Below are positions 46,311 to 54,463 of a DNA stretch of 64,000 nucleotides, piece after piece. Under the pieces are notes generated by a model that saw nothing but the letters and a program-made list of their open reading frames with translations, made no database searches and had not been told where the DNA came from. The DNA is from Aquimarina longa SW024 (lineage in GTDB: Bacteria; Bacteroidota; Bacteroidia; Flavobacteriales; Flavobacteriaceae), in assembly GCF_001401755.1 (NCBI RefSeq), contig NZ_AVQK01000023.1:1-64000 (forward strand), in the 5' to 3' direction. A program made the position numbers and the translations under genes. Numbering within the stretch: the stretch's first letter is position 1; each line of letters opens with the position of its first letter.

Positions 46311-46769
46311 ATGCAATCTTTTTTAGTATTACCCCTTTGTTTAATGATATTTTCTATGTCATTTTCTCAGAATAATCATACCACTCCAAAATGTAAAAAT
46401 GTAACAAATGAACGTATAAGAAAAAACTGTATTACTACCGAAATCCAAGAATATGTAGATACTAATTACAACACCTCTGCAGTAGCAGCTTTTGCTAAAC
46501 CTGGCATTAATCGTATTTATAGCAGATTTAGAATTAACGAAATCGGTAAGATAGTAGATATTCAGGTTAAAGGATCTGCTCCAGAATTAGAAATAGAAGC
46601 TATAAGAACATTAGAATCGTTTCCTAATATGATTTCTACAAAAGACTCTGATGATGAAACTACCAAAAATAAGACTTTTGAAGACACATATACCCTACCT
46701 ATTACGTTTCAGGTTACAATGATCGAAATAGATTTATCTCAACCCCAAGGAAGAATAACAGACAATTAA
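46311..46769 (+). CDS. Exported TonB C-terminal-like protein
   Basis: From the ATG at 46311 the protein is 152 residues with a signal peptide (MQSFLVLPLCLMIFSMSFSQ). A domain of about 110 residues follows with GINRIYSRFRINEIGKIVDI and then VKGSAPELEIEAIRTLESFP, the pattern of TonB_C-like domains. It ends in a LPITFQVTM strand. There is no membrane anchor of a true TonB. A relic of a similar domain lies about 100 nt downstream, so a tandem duplication is likely. Two or more cysteines near residues 32-45 may form a disulfide. Confidence 0.7.
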   Translation: MQSFLVLPLCLMIFSMSFSQNNHTTPKCKNVTNERIRKNCITTEIQEYVDTNYNTSAVAAFAKPGINRIYSRFRINEIGKIVDIQVKGSAPELEIEAIRTLESFPNMISTKDSDDETTKNKTFEDTYTLPITFQVTMIEIDLSQPQGRITDN

Positions 46770-46875
46770 GAACCTCTTCTTTTTTTATTCTAAATACCTA
46801 TTTGATATTTGTAAATGAGAATTTCGATCTAAAGGTTATGCAATCATACTAGTAAACCTAGAGTAAATAAAATAT

Positions 46876-47016
46876 ATGTCAATTTTGAAGATTGATAAAA
46901 CCGGTGAGGTTATTAATATAAAAGCTCGTAGACCAATATTTGAAATAGAATTAGGAGTTAAAAATACTATACTTTATCCCGCAAATAATCGTGGAAAAAA
47001 AGTTGGTGTCTTATAG
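46876..47016 (+). pseudogene. Relic of a TonB_C-like domain
   Basis: The 46-codon ORF reads MSILKIDKTGEVINIKARRP and later NNRGKKVGVL. The order DKxGxVxNIxARxP...GKxVGVL is the same as in TonB_C domains of flavobacterial exported proteins, like the intact gene just upstream. The signal peptide, N-terminal half and final strands are missing. It most likely marks a decayed tandem copy. Confidence 0.5.
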
Positions 47017-47176
47017 TATTAGATATCACCTATTATTTTTAATATAAATAATATCGCTAAAAAAAGAAAAAACTAAAAATGAACACACTAAGTGAAGTTA
47101 TATCAAATGTATCAGAAATAACATTTATTTTTTTCTCTCTAAAATAAAATCATATTATAAAAACTAATACAAAACA

Positions 47177-47213
47177 AAAGAGTTCGGTCTGGGATGTACC
47201 GAACTCTTTCTTT
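47177..47213. terminator. Bidirectional rho-independent terminator
   Basis: AAAGAGTTCGGT at 47177-47188 pairs with ACCGAACTCTTT at 47198-47209, 12 bp perfect with a 9-nt loop, flanked by A and T-rich sequence. It is shared by the TonB_C relic region (plus) and the serine-rich exported protein gene (minus). Confidence 0.9.
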
Positions 47214-47261
47214 ATACGGTTTCTTTTATTGTATTATAAAAGAAACCTCCCGATCTAACTA

Positions 47262-47633
47262 CTAAAATTTAAATGAAGAGAACGAAAACTTTTTAAAAAA
47301 ATCCTCAAAACTAGGAAACTTAAAAGGTTTTGCTCCAATAGAAGTGTTTCCTGTATCCTTACAAGTAACTTTTTTATACAATTTTCCATTTACAAAAATC
47401 TCTGTTGAGGTTACTCCATTAGACGTTGATGAGGAAACAGAAACAGAAGATGAACTAGAGTTGACTGTAGCAGTCGAGTTACCAGAAGTAATTATTTCTG
47501 ATGAATTTTGTACACAGTTAGGTACTGTATACTGTCCGCATGGGGTACTTACAGTGCATTGTGCATTTAAAGAAGTTAAAGATACTCCTGCGAATACTAC
47601 TGCGGCAATTGCAATTTTTGAAATACTTTTCAT
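47262..47633 (-). CDS. Small exported serine-rich protein
   Basis: The 123-residue protein has a signal peptide (residues 1-24, ending SLNAQ). Four cysteines follow in CTVSTPCGQYTVPNC and later CKD, with a Ser/Thr/Val repeat-like stretch (TATVNSSSSSVSVSSSTSNG). The tail is phenylalanine-rich (FPSFEDFFKKFSFSSFKF). The mature protein is likely secreted or surface-located and beta-rich. I do not recognise a family. It is single, with a terminator downstream. Confidence 0.6.
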   Translation of the reverse strand: MKSISKIAIAAVVFAGVSLTSLNAQCTVSTPCGQYTVPNCVQNSSEIITSGNSTATVNSSSSSVSVSSSTSNGVTSTEIFVNGKLYKKVTCKDTGNTSIGAKPFKFPSFEDFFKKFSFSSFKF

Positions 47634-47893
47634 TTGTGTGATTTTAGTTAAAATGATTCATAATATCTACACAACAGTATATCTACGGATCACCCTATTT
47701 GTCTAATCTTAAAATAATACTAAAAATTAAAAATAAAATGTTAAACACATTGCAGTTAAACAAATCTTAGAGAGATCAAATTTTTAATCATAATTATATC
47801 TGTTTTAAATAGATGCAGATAGCAAAGACAAAGAACACTTCTTTCTCTTAAAAATTTTATGTAGCTTGGCGATTGGAAAATAGTTTATGGATA

Positions 47894-48373
47894 ATGAGTG
47901 TAAGAAATTGGTATATAGGCTTATTGGTTTTTATGATATTTTCATGCAAAGATTTTGTTCTTAAAAAAGAACATAAAAATGATATCGTAAAAGAGAGTTT
48001 GGAGAAACTTAACTGGAACCAAGTAGAACAACCCCCACTATTCGATGTATGTAAGCAAAAGCCTATCGAACAACTCGAGCAATGTTTTCAAAATACGATC
48101 ACCCAGCATATATACAACTACTTCATAAAACACACTATAGTCGTAAAAACTGCTATTAATGACACTATTTGGGTTCCATTACTTATTACTAATAAAGGAA
48201 AAATTATACTCGAAGATTTTAAATTACCACCAACTATAGAAACTCAGATTCCTAATTTAAAAGATACGCTTCAAAAAAGTATTCTTTCCTTACCAAAAGT
48301 AAAACCGGCACATACTCGTAGCACACCCGTTACTACATTATATAAACTTCCTTTGGTAATACATATCGATTAG
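47894..48373 (+). CDS. Lipoprotein of unknown function
   Basis: Starting at the ATG at 47894 (MSVRNWYIGLL; an earlier in-frame TTG is unlikely), the 159-residue product has a lipobox-like FMIFSC. A soluble domain of about 140 residues follows, rich in charged residues, with two further cysteines (DVCKQKP and LEQCFQN) about 14 residues apart. The block TAINDTIWVPLLITNKGKI resembles the strand-turn-strand of TonB_C-like exported proteins. The family is not recognised. It precedes ruvC. Confidence 0.55.
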   Translation: MSVRNWYIGLLVFMIFSCKDFVLKKEHKNDIVKESLEKLNWNQVEQPPLFDVCKQKPIEQLEQCFQNTITQHIYNYFIKHTIVVKTAINDTIWVPLLITNKGKIILEDFKLPPTIETQIPNLKDTLQKSILSLPKVKPAHTRSTPVTTLYKLPLVIHID

Positions 48374-48427
48374 TCTCTAACTTATTCTTAATTGTGTAAT
48401 TTTGTACTCTAACATAGCATCTTTCTT

Positions 48428-48985
48428 TTGAGCACCGAAAAAATCATACTAGGTATTGACCCAGGGACCTCTATAATGGGGTTTGGACTTATTAAAGTCC
48501 TAAATAAAAAAATGTCTTTTTTACAACTAAATGAACTTCAGCTTAGTAAATATGATGATCATTATATAAAACTAAAACTTATTTTTGAACGTACCATACA
48601 ACTTATAGATACCTATCACCCAGATGAAATAGCTATCGAAGCTCCTTTTTTCGGCAAAAACGTACAATCCATGCTTAAACTAGGTCGCGCTCAGGGAGTC
48701 GCTATGGCAGCAGGGCTTAGTCGAGAAGTCCCTATCACTGAGTATTCTCCTAAAAAAATAAAAATGGCAATTACTGGCAACGGTAATGCAAGTAAAGAGC
48801 AAGTTGCAAAAATGTTACAAAACCTTTTACAGCTCAAAACATTACCAAAAAACCTAGATTCGACTGATGGACTTGCCGCAGCTGTCTGTCATTTCTATAA
48901 CATGGGGCGTGCAGATATCATAGGCAAAAGTTATACTGGTTGGGCTGCTTTTGTAAAACAAAACGAAAAAAGAGTAAAAAAATAA
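48428..48985 (+). CDS. ruvC: Holliday junction resolvase RuvC
   Basis: The 185-residue nuclease begins at a TTG codon (48428) that gives MSTEKIILGIDPGTSIMG. It shows the RuvC active-site acids: Asp in GIDPGT, Glu in EIAIEAPFFGKN and the terminal acidic pair in DSTDGLAAAVCHF. Its length is standard. It resolves Holliday junctions together with RuvAB, whose genes are not in the window. An ATG start is not available at the right position, so TTG initiation looks genuine. Confidence 0.92.
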   Translation: MSTEKIILGIDPGTSIMGFGLIKVLNKKMSFLQLNELQLSKYDDHYIKLKLIFERTIQLIDTYHPDEIAIEAPFFGKNVQSMLKLGRAQGVAMAAGLSREVPITEYSPKKIKMAITGNGNASKEQVAKMLQNLLQLKTLPKNLDSTDGLAAAVCHFYNMGRADIIGKSYTGWAAFVKQNEKRVKK

Positions 48986-49111
48986 TTTTTTGTTACAATT
49001 CAATTTATGAAAAAACTACTGATTAATTCATTTCATTTTTCCCTGAAAACAGGGGGATAAAATCAGAATGAAGGTTTTACATTTAGTATATCAGAGTGTA
49101 ACATAAATTCA

Positions 49112-49561
49112 ATGAAAAAAATAATAGCAGCTATTTTGATTAGTATTAGTATATCTTGCTCTAATGAAAAGCAAGGATTACAACTTCTTAATGAAATTTC
49201 AAAAGAATGGACTTCAATAACCAAATATAAAAATGAAATGGTGATTTTAAACCCTTGTGATTCAGGAAATCTATGGATACAAATAAAAGGAAGTCCTGAG
49301 GAAAATCCGTTATTATCAATCTCTCATAGCCATGATTTTGTAGAGTTTCCTATCCATAATATCATCAAAAAAAATGATCTATATACATTCTACTCTATAA
49401 AAAATGATTCTGAATTCAATTTTTCATTACATATTCTTGATTCAGCCAAAGGTATAGGGTCTTGGATCGATCACGGAGTTTATGTAAATACTGAACATAA
49501 AAAAAATTATAAAGAAATAAATCAACCTTGCATAGAATTCTGGGATGATTGTCCTAATTAA
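49112..49561 (+). CDS. Small lipoprotein of unknown function
   Basis: The 149-residue protein has a lipoprotein signal (MKKIIAAILISISISCSNEK, Cys16). The remaining 133 residues have no motif I recognise. The strands SGNLWIQIKGSPEENPLLSI and IKNDSEFNFSLHILDSAKG suggest a small beta domain. Two C-terminal cysteines (QPCIEFWDDCPN) could form a disulfide. It ends 9 nt before hemW, so it may be cotranscribed with it. Confidence 0.6.
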   Translation: MKKIIAAILISISISCSNEKQGLQLLNEISKEWTSITKYKNEMVILNPCDSGNLWIQIKGSPEENPLLSISHSHDFVEFPIHNIIKKNDLYTFYSIKNDSEFNFSLHILDSAKGIGSWIDHGVYVNTEHKKNYKEINQPCIEFWDDCPN

Positions 49562-49570
49562 ATACATTAC

Positions 49571-50707
49571 ATGTCTGGTATCTATATTCATATTCCTTTT
49601 TGTAAAAAAGCCTGTCACTATTGCGATTTTCATTTTTCTACTTCAATGAAGAAAAAAAATGAAATGATTGCAGCATTATGTAATGAAATACGATTACGAA
49701 AATCAGAAACCAGCACTCCCCAGACTATTAAGACCATCTATTTTGGAGGAGGTACACCTACCGTACTATCAGTAGAGGAGTTACAACATATTATCGATGT
49801 AATTTATAGCCATTATGACATTACAGAAGATCCTGAGATTACTATCGAAGCTAATCCTGATGACTTAACTAAAGAAAAAATAGAATCACTTGCTAGAAGT
49901 AGTGTAAATCGCTTAAGTATTGGCATTCAATCTTTTTTTGAAGAAGATCTTAGCATGATGAACCGTGCTCATAATGCTAAAGAAGCACTGCAATGCTTAT
50001 CTCTGGCAACAAAATACTTCGAGAATATTTCAATAGATCTTATCTATGGCATTCCTAATATGTCCATAGAACACTGGAAACGAAATATTCAATTCGCTTT
50101 AGATTTTGGGATACCCCATATCTCTTGTTATGCTTTAACTGTCGAACCGAATACTGCTTTACCTAAATTAATTGAAAAAGGAAAAATCCCTGCTATTGAT
50201 GATGATCTAGCACAACAACATTTTGAAATTTTGGTAAAAACCTTAGAAAACAAAGGATTTGAACACTATGAATTATCTAATTTTGGCAAGTCAGGATATT
50301 TTAGCAAAAATAATACTGCCTACTGGCAGGGGAAACATTATTTGGGAATTGGACCCTCTGCACATTCTTATAATGGAAAACAACGAAGCTGGAATATTAA
50401 TAACAATATAAAATACATCAACGCCATACAGCAAAATGAACTTCCCAGAGAAATCGAAGATTTAACCACCACTGATGCCTACAACGAATATATAATGACT
50501 GGATTACGTACCATTTGGGGAGTATCCTTACAGAAAATAGAGCAAAATTTTGGGCAAAAATACAAAGAATACCTTCTTCAGCATGCTCAGAAACATATTA
50601 AGGAACATCTTTTATTTTTAGACAATGATACATTATTGGTCACCAAAAAAGGAAAGTTTTTAAGCGATGGTATCGCAAGTGATCTTTTCTTATTAAATTT
50701 AAAGTGA
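49571..50707 (+). CDS. hemW: Radical SAM protein HemW (heme chaperone-like)
   Basis: The 378-residue protein starts with IYIHIPFCKKACHYCDFHF, giving the CxxxCxxC radical-SAM cluster motif of HemW/HemN-type enzymes. TIYFGGGTPTVLSVEEL and RLSIGIQSFFEEDLSMMNR follow, and the C-terminal HemW domain has GIGPSAHSYNGKQRSWN. The CxxxCxYCDF form and length fit HemW rather than the longer true coproporphyrinogen oxidase HemN. It is followed 18 nt later by a methyltransferase gene. Confidence 0.9.
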   Translation: MSGIYIHIPFCKKACHYCDFHFSTSMKKKNEMIAALCNEIRLRKSETSTPQTIKTIYFGGGTPTVLSVEELQHIIDVIYSHYDITEDPEITIEANPDDLTKEKIESLARSSVNRLSIGIQSFFEEDLSMMNRAHNAKEALQCLSLATKYFENISIDLIYGIPNMSIEHWKRNIQFALDFGIPHISCYALTVEPNTALPKLIEKGKIPAIDDDLAQQHFEILVKTLENKGFEHYELSNFGKSGYFSKNNTAYWQGKHYLGIGPSAHSYNGKQRSWNINNNIKYINAIQQNELPREIEDLTTTDAYNEYIMTGLRTIWGVSLQKIEQNFGQKYKEYLLQHAQKHIKEHLLFLDNDTLLVTKKGKFLSDGIASDLFLLNLK

Positions 50708-50725
50708 TTTTATAATCAAAGAGTC

Positions 50726-51514
50726 ATGCTAGAAAAATATGATACTATAGGAGTACATTACAATAGTACTCGAAAAGCCGATCCATATCTCTTTACTAAA
50801 TTACAGGCTTTTCTAAACCCTTTATCCGACAAAACATATCTTGATATTGGATGTGGAACCGGTAATTATACTTCAGCTTTTGCTAAAAAAGGATATCAGT
50901 TTATTGGTATCGATCCTTCTGGTGAAATGTTGAAAAAAGCAAAATGTCAAAATAATTCAGTGAACTGGAAAATCGGAAAAGCCGAAAAAACAGACCTCCC
51001 TACAGAGAGTATAGATGGTATTATTGCCAGCTTAACACTACATCACTGGCAAGATCTAAACAAAAGTTTTTCTGAACTTGGTAGAGTACTAAAACCAAAT
51101 GGAAAAATGGTACTCTTTACAGCTACCTCTGAGCAAATGAAAGGATACTGGCTGAATCACTATTTTCCAAAAATGTTAGAAGATTCTATCACTCAGATGC
51201 CTTCTTATAAAAATATCGAAGCTAACCTAAAAACAAATGGGCTATATATAGACATTACAGAAAAATATACTATCCAACCCGATCTACAAGATCTCTTTTT
51301 ATACTCAGGAAAACACAAACCATCACTATATTTAGATCCCAAAGTACGTTATGGGATATCCTCTTTCTCTTCTTTAGCAAATGCCAAAGAAGTAACACAC
51401 GGATTACATATTCTTAAAAAAGATATCTTATCAGGAAAAATAAATGATGTCATCACCAAATATGAAAATACAGCAGGAGATTACCTTTTTATGGTTATCA
51501 AAAAAACTTACTAA
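50726..51514 (+). CDS. Class I SAM-dependent methyltransferase
   Basis: The 262-residue protein has motif I TYLDIGCGTGNYTSAFAKKG (residues 37-56), the acidic FIGIDPSGEML, motif II/III DGIIASLTLHHWQDL and a RVLKPNGKMVLFT post-motif, typical of UbiE/Methyltransf_11-type small-molecule methyltransferases. No substrate can be assigned. It is followed 7 nt later by a cyclase-family gene, so hemW, this gene and the cyclase probably form one transcript. Confidence 0.85.
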   Translation: MLEKYDTIGVHYNSTRKADPYLFTKLQAFLNPLSDKTYLDIGCGTGNYTSAFAKKGYQFIGIDPSGEMLKKAKCQNNSVNWKIGKAEKTDLPTESIDGIIASLTLHHWQDLNKSFSELGRVLKPNGKMVLFTATSEQMKGYWLNHYFPKMLEDSITQMPSYKNIEANLKTNGLYIDITEKYTIQPDLQDLFLYSGKHKPSLYLDPKVRYGISSFSSLANAKEVTHGLHILKKDILSGKINDVITKYENTAGDYLFMVIKKTY

Positions 51515-51521
51515 TTAATAT

Positions 51522-52274
51522 ATGGTTACAACAGTAATACACAATAATCAGTCCTACACCATTGATCTTTCTAAACCATTAGATCTATCCATTCCTTTAA
51601 GAGCCTCTAAAGAAAATGTAAATGCATGGTATATCAATGAACCAACAATCGAACCTGTAACTGATGGAGAATGGATTGGAAAGGTATCTAAAGGAGCTTC
51701 TACCAATTTTAATACGATTACCTTTAATCCACATGGTCATGGCACTCATACCGAATGTGTTGGTCATATCACTTCTGAGTTTTATAGCATCAATGATGCC
51801 TTAACACATTTTTTTTTTATTGCCGAAATCATTTCTATTCAGCCAGAACAGAAAGGAAAAGACACTATAATAACCAAGAATCATATTATAGAAGCACTAA
51901 CAACTTCTACTCCAGAAGCATTAATAATAAGAACACTCCCCAATATAGAACATAAGCGTAATAAACACTATTCTAACACCAATTGGCCATACCTTACCGA
52001 AGAAGCAGCTACATATATCAAAGAATTACAGGTTAAACATCTCCTCATTGATCTCCCATCTGTCGATAAAGAAAAAGATGATGGAAAATTAATAGCTCAT
52101 AAAGCCTTCTGGGGTTACCCTAATGCGATTCGTCATCATGCGACTATTACAGAATTGATATATGTCAATGATCATATTGCGGATGGGACATACTTCCTTA
52201 ATCTACAGATAGCACCTTTCGTAAATGATGCCTCTCCCAGTAAACCTATAGTATATAAAATTATATCGGGATAA
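51522..52274 (+). CDS. Cyclase-family (kynurenine formamidase-like) metal hydrolase
   Basis: The 250-residue protein belongs to the putative cyclase/KynB fold: PHGHGTHTECVGH (near residue 70) is the metal-binding motif that is normally HxGTHxDxPxH, and LLIDLPSVDKEKDDG resembles the later strand. The expected Asp is Glu and the Pro is replaced, so it is a divergent branch, frequent in flavobacteria. It could still bind metal. The final part, GYPNAIRHHATITELIYV, resembles the family ending. The substrate is unknown. Confidence 0.75.
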   Translation: MVTTVIHNNQSYTIDLSKPLDLSIPLRASKENVNAWYINEPTIEPVTDGEWIGKVSKGASTNFNTITFNPHGHGTHTECVGHITSEFYSINDALTHFFFIAEIISIQPEQKGKDTIITKNHIIEALTTSTPEALIIRTLPNIEHKRNKHYSNTNWPYLTEEAATYIKELQVKHLLIDLPSVDKEKDDGKLIAHKAFWGYPNAIRHHATITELIYVNDHIADGTYFLNLQIAPFVNDASPSKPIVYKIISG

Positions 52275-52554
52275 AAACCAATAGTATGATTAGAAAAAAT
52301 GACAGTTTTGATATACCGTATCAGAGCTTATACCCCAAATGAACTACTGCAATTATTAGGAGTTATTCTTTTCTGTAATGCTACCTATGATAGTATCCTT
52401 GAATATAGCCTCGAAATATGAAAAAGAATTTAATACCAGTTATACCTTAGATTTACTGTAAAAGAAAAAACTACATATTGACTATTAATCATAATGAAAA
52501 CGCACAAATAAAAGGCAATAAATAGTGTAGATATTACCTAAAAAATCAAAAAAA

Positions 52555-52580
52555 AATGTCCTTTTAGTTGGACATTCTTT
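52555..52580 (+). terminator. Weak terminator-like hairpin
   Basis: AATGTCC at 52555-52561 pairs with GGACATT at 52570-52576 around an 8-nt loop, followed by CTTTT. It may end the hemW-methyltransferase-cyclase transcript. Confidence 0.5.
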
Positions 52581-52700
52581 TGATTGCCTTAACAAGACCT
52601 CAAAAAACATTATAATAGAAAAAGAAGACATTCGACTTTAAACTATGTTAGATCTCTAGAAATAGAAAATTTGTTTAATATCAAAATAGCAGCTTAATTT

Positions 52701-52727
52701 ATTGTCCAGTTTTCTGTTGCAATTCCA
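52701..52727. mobile_element. Solitary IS3-like terminal repeat
   Basis: The 27 bases here match the right end of the IS3 element at 44343-45592 at about 22 of 27 positions (common words ATTGTCC, TTTCT, TTGCAA, TCCA). No transposase-like coding sequence or partner end is seen within 1.3 kb on the expected side, because the cyclase gene intervenes. It is likely a deletion scar of a related IS. Confidence 0.35.
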
Positions 52728-52971
52728 GTTCAAGATTATTACCAGTATAACACATTGATACAGACTTTAAATCTTCGAAATCCTTTTTGTCTAATTTTAT
52801 ATCCATAAAAAGCATTATTGGTTGAAAATAAAAGATGAGTATTTTCTTGTATATGTTTTCTGTTTTTGTAGATCAATAAATAAACTGCATAATCAATGTA
52901 ATTAATGAAACTTACCAAGTTAATAACAAATATTCTACTCAAGATAAAATTAAGTATTATACATTAAAAAA

Positions 52972-52997
52972 CGTACCAACTTATAAATTGGCACGTA
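52972..52997. repeat. Conserved hairpin repeat, copy 1
   Basis: ACGT-a-CCAA pairs with TTGG-c-ACGT around the loop CTTATAAA: an 8-pair stem with one internal A/C mismatch. The second copy at 55262-55287 keeps the loop and mismatch but changes CCAA/TTGG to TCAA/TTGA. The paired change preserves the stem. Confidence 0.65.
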
Positions 52998-53214
52998 CAA
53001 TAGCTTCATCAGTATATAGATTTGGTTACAATTTAATTACTTTGTTATATATCAAAATATGAATAGACTAAATAGGTTTAGATAATTATACACAAGAGAA
53101 TTACTTTTTAATTTTAAAAAAGCAAAAAAATCACTCTATGTAGTAATATATAACCGTAATAAAAGTGGATTCGATTAAGTCTGAATATGCTGTCGGCTAG
53201 AATAAAAATGACTG

Positions 53215-53253
53215 TACAACACTCACAGTAATTAATACAAAACTCAAAAATGA
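53215..53253 (+). repeat. Gene-start direct repeat, copy 1 (degenerate start region)
   Basis: These 39 bases match 54425-54463 at about 34 positions and include the shared AACTCAAAAATGA around an ATG. In this copy the ATG (53249) opens only five codons before a stop, while in copy 2 it starts the 238-residue gene. Similarity continues a little into the coding start (AGAG..ATTAAA). Confidence 0.65.
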
Positions 53254-53295
53254 TTAGAGAGTATTAAAAGTTGTGATATATAAAAAATAACAAAA

Positions 53296-54441
53296 GTGAT
53301 ATTTCAATTAACTAAAACAGATAGAAAATATTTAGGGCTTAAACCTGTTAAATCCAATTGGGATATTGTTCAGCTAACGGATGAAATATACTTGTTCTTT
53401 GATGGGAGTACAATTATAAAATCAATTACAGTAAATCAAAACTCATATCAGGAAAATGATATGAACGAAGAAACATCTAATAACAGAACAATATTACTTC
53501 CTAAGACCGGAAGAGGGAAACCTAAAAAGTTGAATTTTTCTTCGTTTCAATCCAGAAATGGAATAGGAACTTACTTCTCATTTACAGCTGGTAATCAAGG
53601 TGTAATAATAGGAAACTATACTACTCAAAAAACTTTTTATGAAACCTATTTTCAAGAAATAGAGATTAATAATTTTTCGGAACTGAGAAAGTGGTTAGAT
53701 AATTTTATTAATTCATCTTCCAAAAACCATTTGCTCGATATAAATAAGTTTGGAAAAGAGAAAAGGAAACGAGTTAAAGTAAAAGAAGGAGATTTTTTCA
53801 CTTTCAAAGTTGATAGAAAAAATTATGGGTTTGGCAGAGTGCTCCTAGACATAAGAAAACTTCATAAAGAAAAATTCTTTGAAAAAGAAAATCATTATGG
53901 TTTGTCTAATTTAATGGCACAACCATTAACAATAAAGGTTTACCACCATATTTCTGAGACTAAAAATATAGATGTTTCAATCTTAAAAAATAAAAAGTGT
54001 TTTCCATCAGAGCATATTATGGATAACAGATTATTCTATGGTGATTATGAAATTATTGGAAATCTCCCATTAGAAAACTCAGAAATGGAATTCCCCATGT
54101 CTTTTTCAGAAAGTATTGATTACAGCAATAAAGGACTGATCTATTTTCAATGGGGTTTTATTTACAAAGAGAAAAATATAAAACAAATTTCTAAAAGTAT
54201 AGTTGGGAATTATTTTAGAAATGAGGGAGTCGGTGTTGGATTAAGACTGAACAAAAAAATCTTAATCAATTGTATTAAGGACAATTCAAATGATTACTAT
54301 TGGAATAGTGACGCCTTTTATACATTCAAAAAAGATTTACGTAACCCCAAAAATAAAGAATCTAAAATCAAAATATTCAAAGAATTTGGGCTAAACCCAG
54401 AATTGGAATATTATCAAAACACACTACAACATTTGCAGTAA
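53296..54441 (+). CDS. Imm26-like immunity protein
   Basis: The 381-residue protein appears to start at GTG 53296. The central segment KRVKVKEGDFFTFKVDRKNY and then GFGRVLLDIRKLHKEKFFEK (about residues 160-200) closely resembles the Imm26 family of polymorphic-toxin immunity proteins (KxGDxFxxxxxxxxYGxGRVL). The N-terminal 150 residues contain a second domain (STIIKSITVNQNSYQEND, then LPKTGRGKPKKLNFSSFQSR) with no assignment. There is no signal peptide, so it is cytoplasmic. No toxin gene lies next to it. It is bounded by direct repeats at 53215 and 54425. Confidence 0.7.
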   Translation: MIFQLTKTDRKYLGLKPVKSNWDIVQLTDEIYLFFDGSTIIKSITVNQNSYQENDMNEETSNNRTILLPKTGRGKPKKLNFSSFQSRNGIGTYFSFTAGNQGVIIGNYTTQKTFYETYFQEIEINNFSELRKWLDNFINSSSKNHLLDINKFGKEKRKRVKVKEGDFFTFKVDRKNYGFGRVLLDIRKLHKEKFFEKENHYGLSNLMAQPLTIKVYHHISETKNIDVSILKNKKCFPSEHIMDNRLFYGDYEIIGNLPLENSEMEFPMSFSESIDYSNKGLIYFQWGFIYKEKNIKQISKSIVGNYFRNEGVGVGLRLNKKILINCIKDNSNDYYWNSDAFYTFKKDLRNPKNKESKIKIFKEFGLNPELEYYQNTLQHLQ

Positions 54442-54463
54442 TTAACACATAACTCAAAAATGA
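54425..54463 (+). repeat. Gene-start direct repeat, copy 2
   Basis: Matches the copy at 53215-53253. It spans the 3' end of the Imm26-like gene (last codons and TAA) and the ATG (54460) of the next gene, so the Imm26 gene is exactly bracketed by the two copies. Confidence 0.65.

Larger units (their letters stand above)
52275..53295. other. Intergenic start of the accessory island: hairpins, IS end, decayed coding DNA
   Basis: About 1.0 kb without an intact gene. A 40-codon ORF (52299-52421) and short frames reading KYEKEFNTSYTLD, then FTVKEK, then NYILTINHNENAQIKGNK in three different frames (52420-52530) look like coding sequence broken by shifts. It also holds a weak hairpin (52555-52576), an IS3-like end (52701-52727), a conserved hairpin (52972-52997) and a gene-start repeat (53215-53253), each listed separately. 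Confidence 0.45.

Noticed and set aside
49041..49054. CCCTG-aaaa-CAGGG hairpin between ruvC and a lipoprotein gene
   Set aside because: Only five base pairs and no T run; too weak to call a terminator or riboswitch.
52739..52942. 67-codon minus-strand ORF
   Set aside because: The translation has no family or signal-peptide pattern and the surrounding DNA is decayed intergenic sequence; too weak to call a gene.
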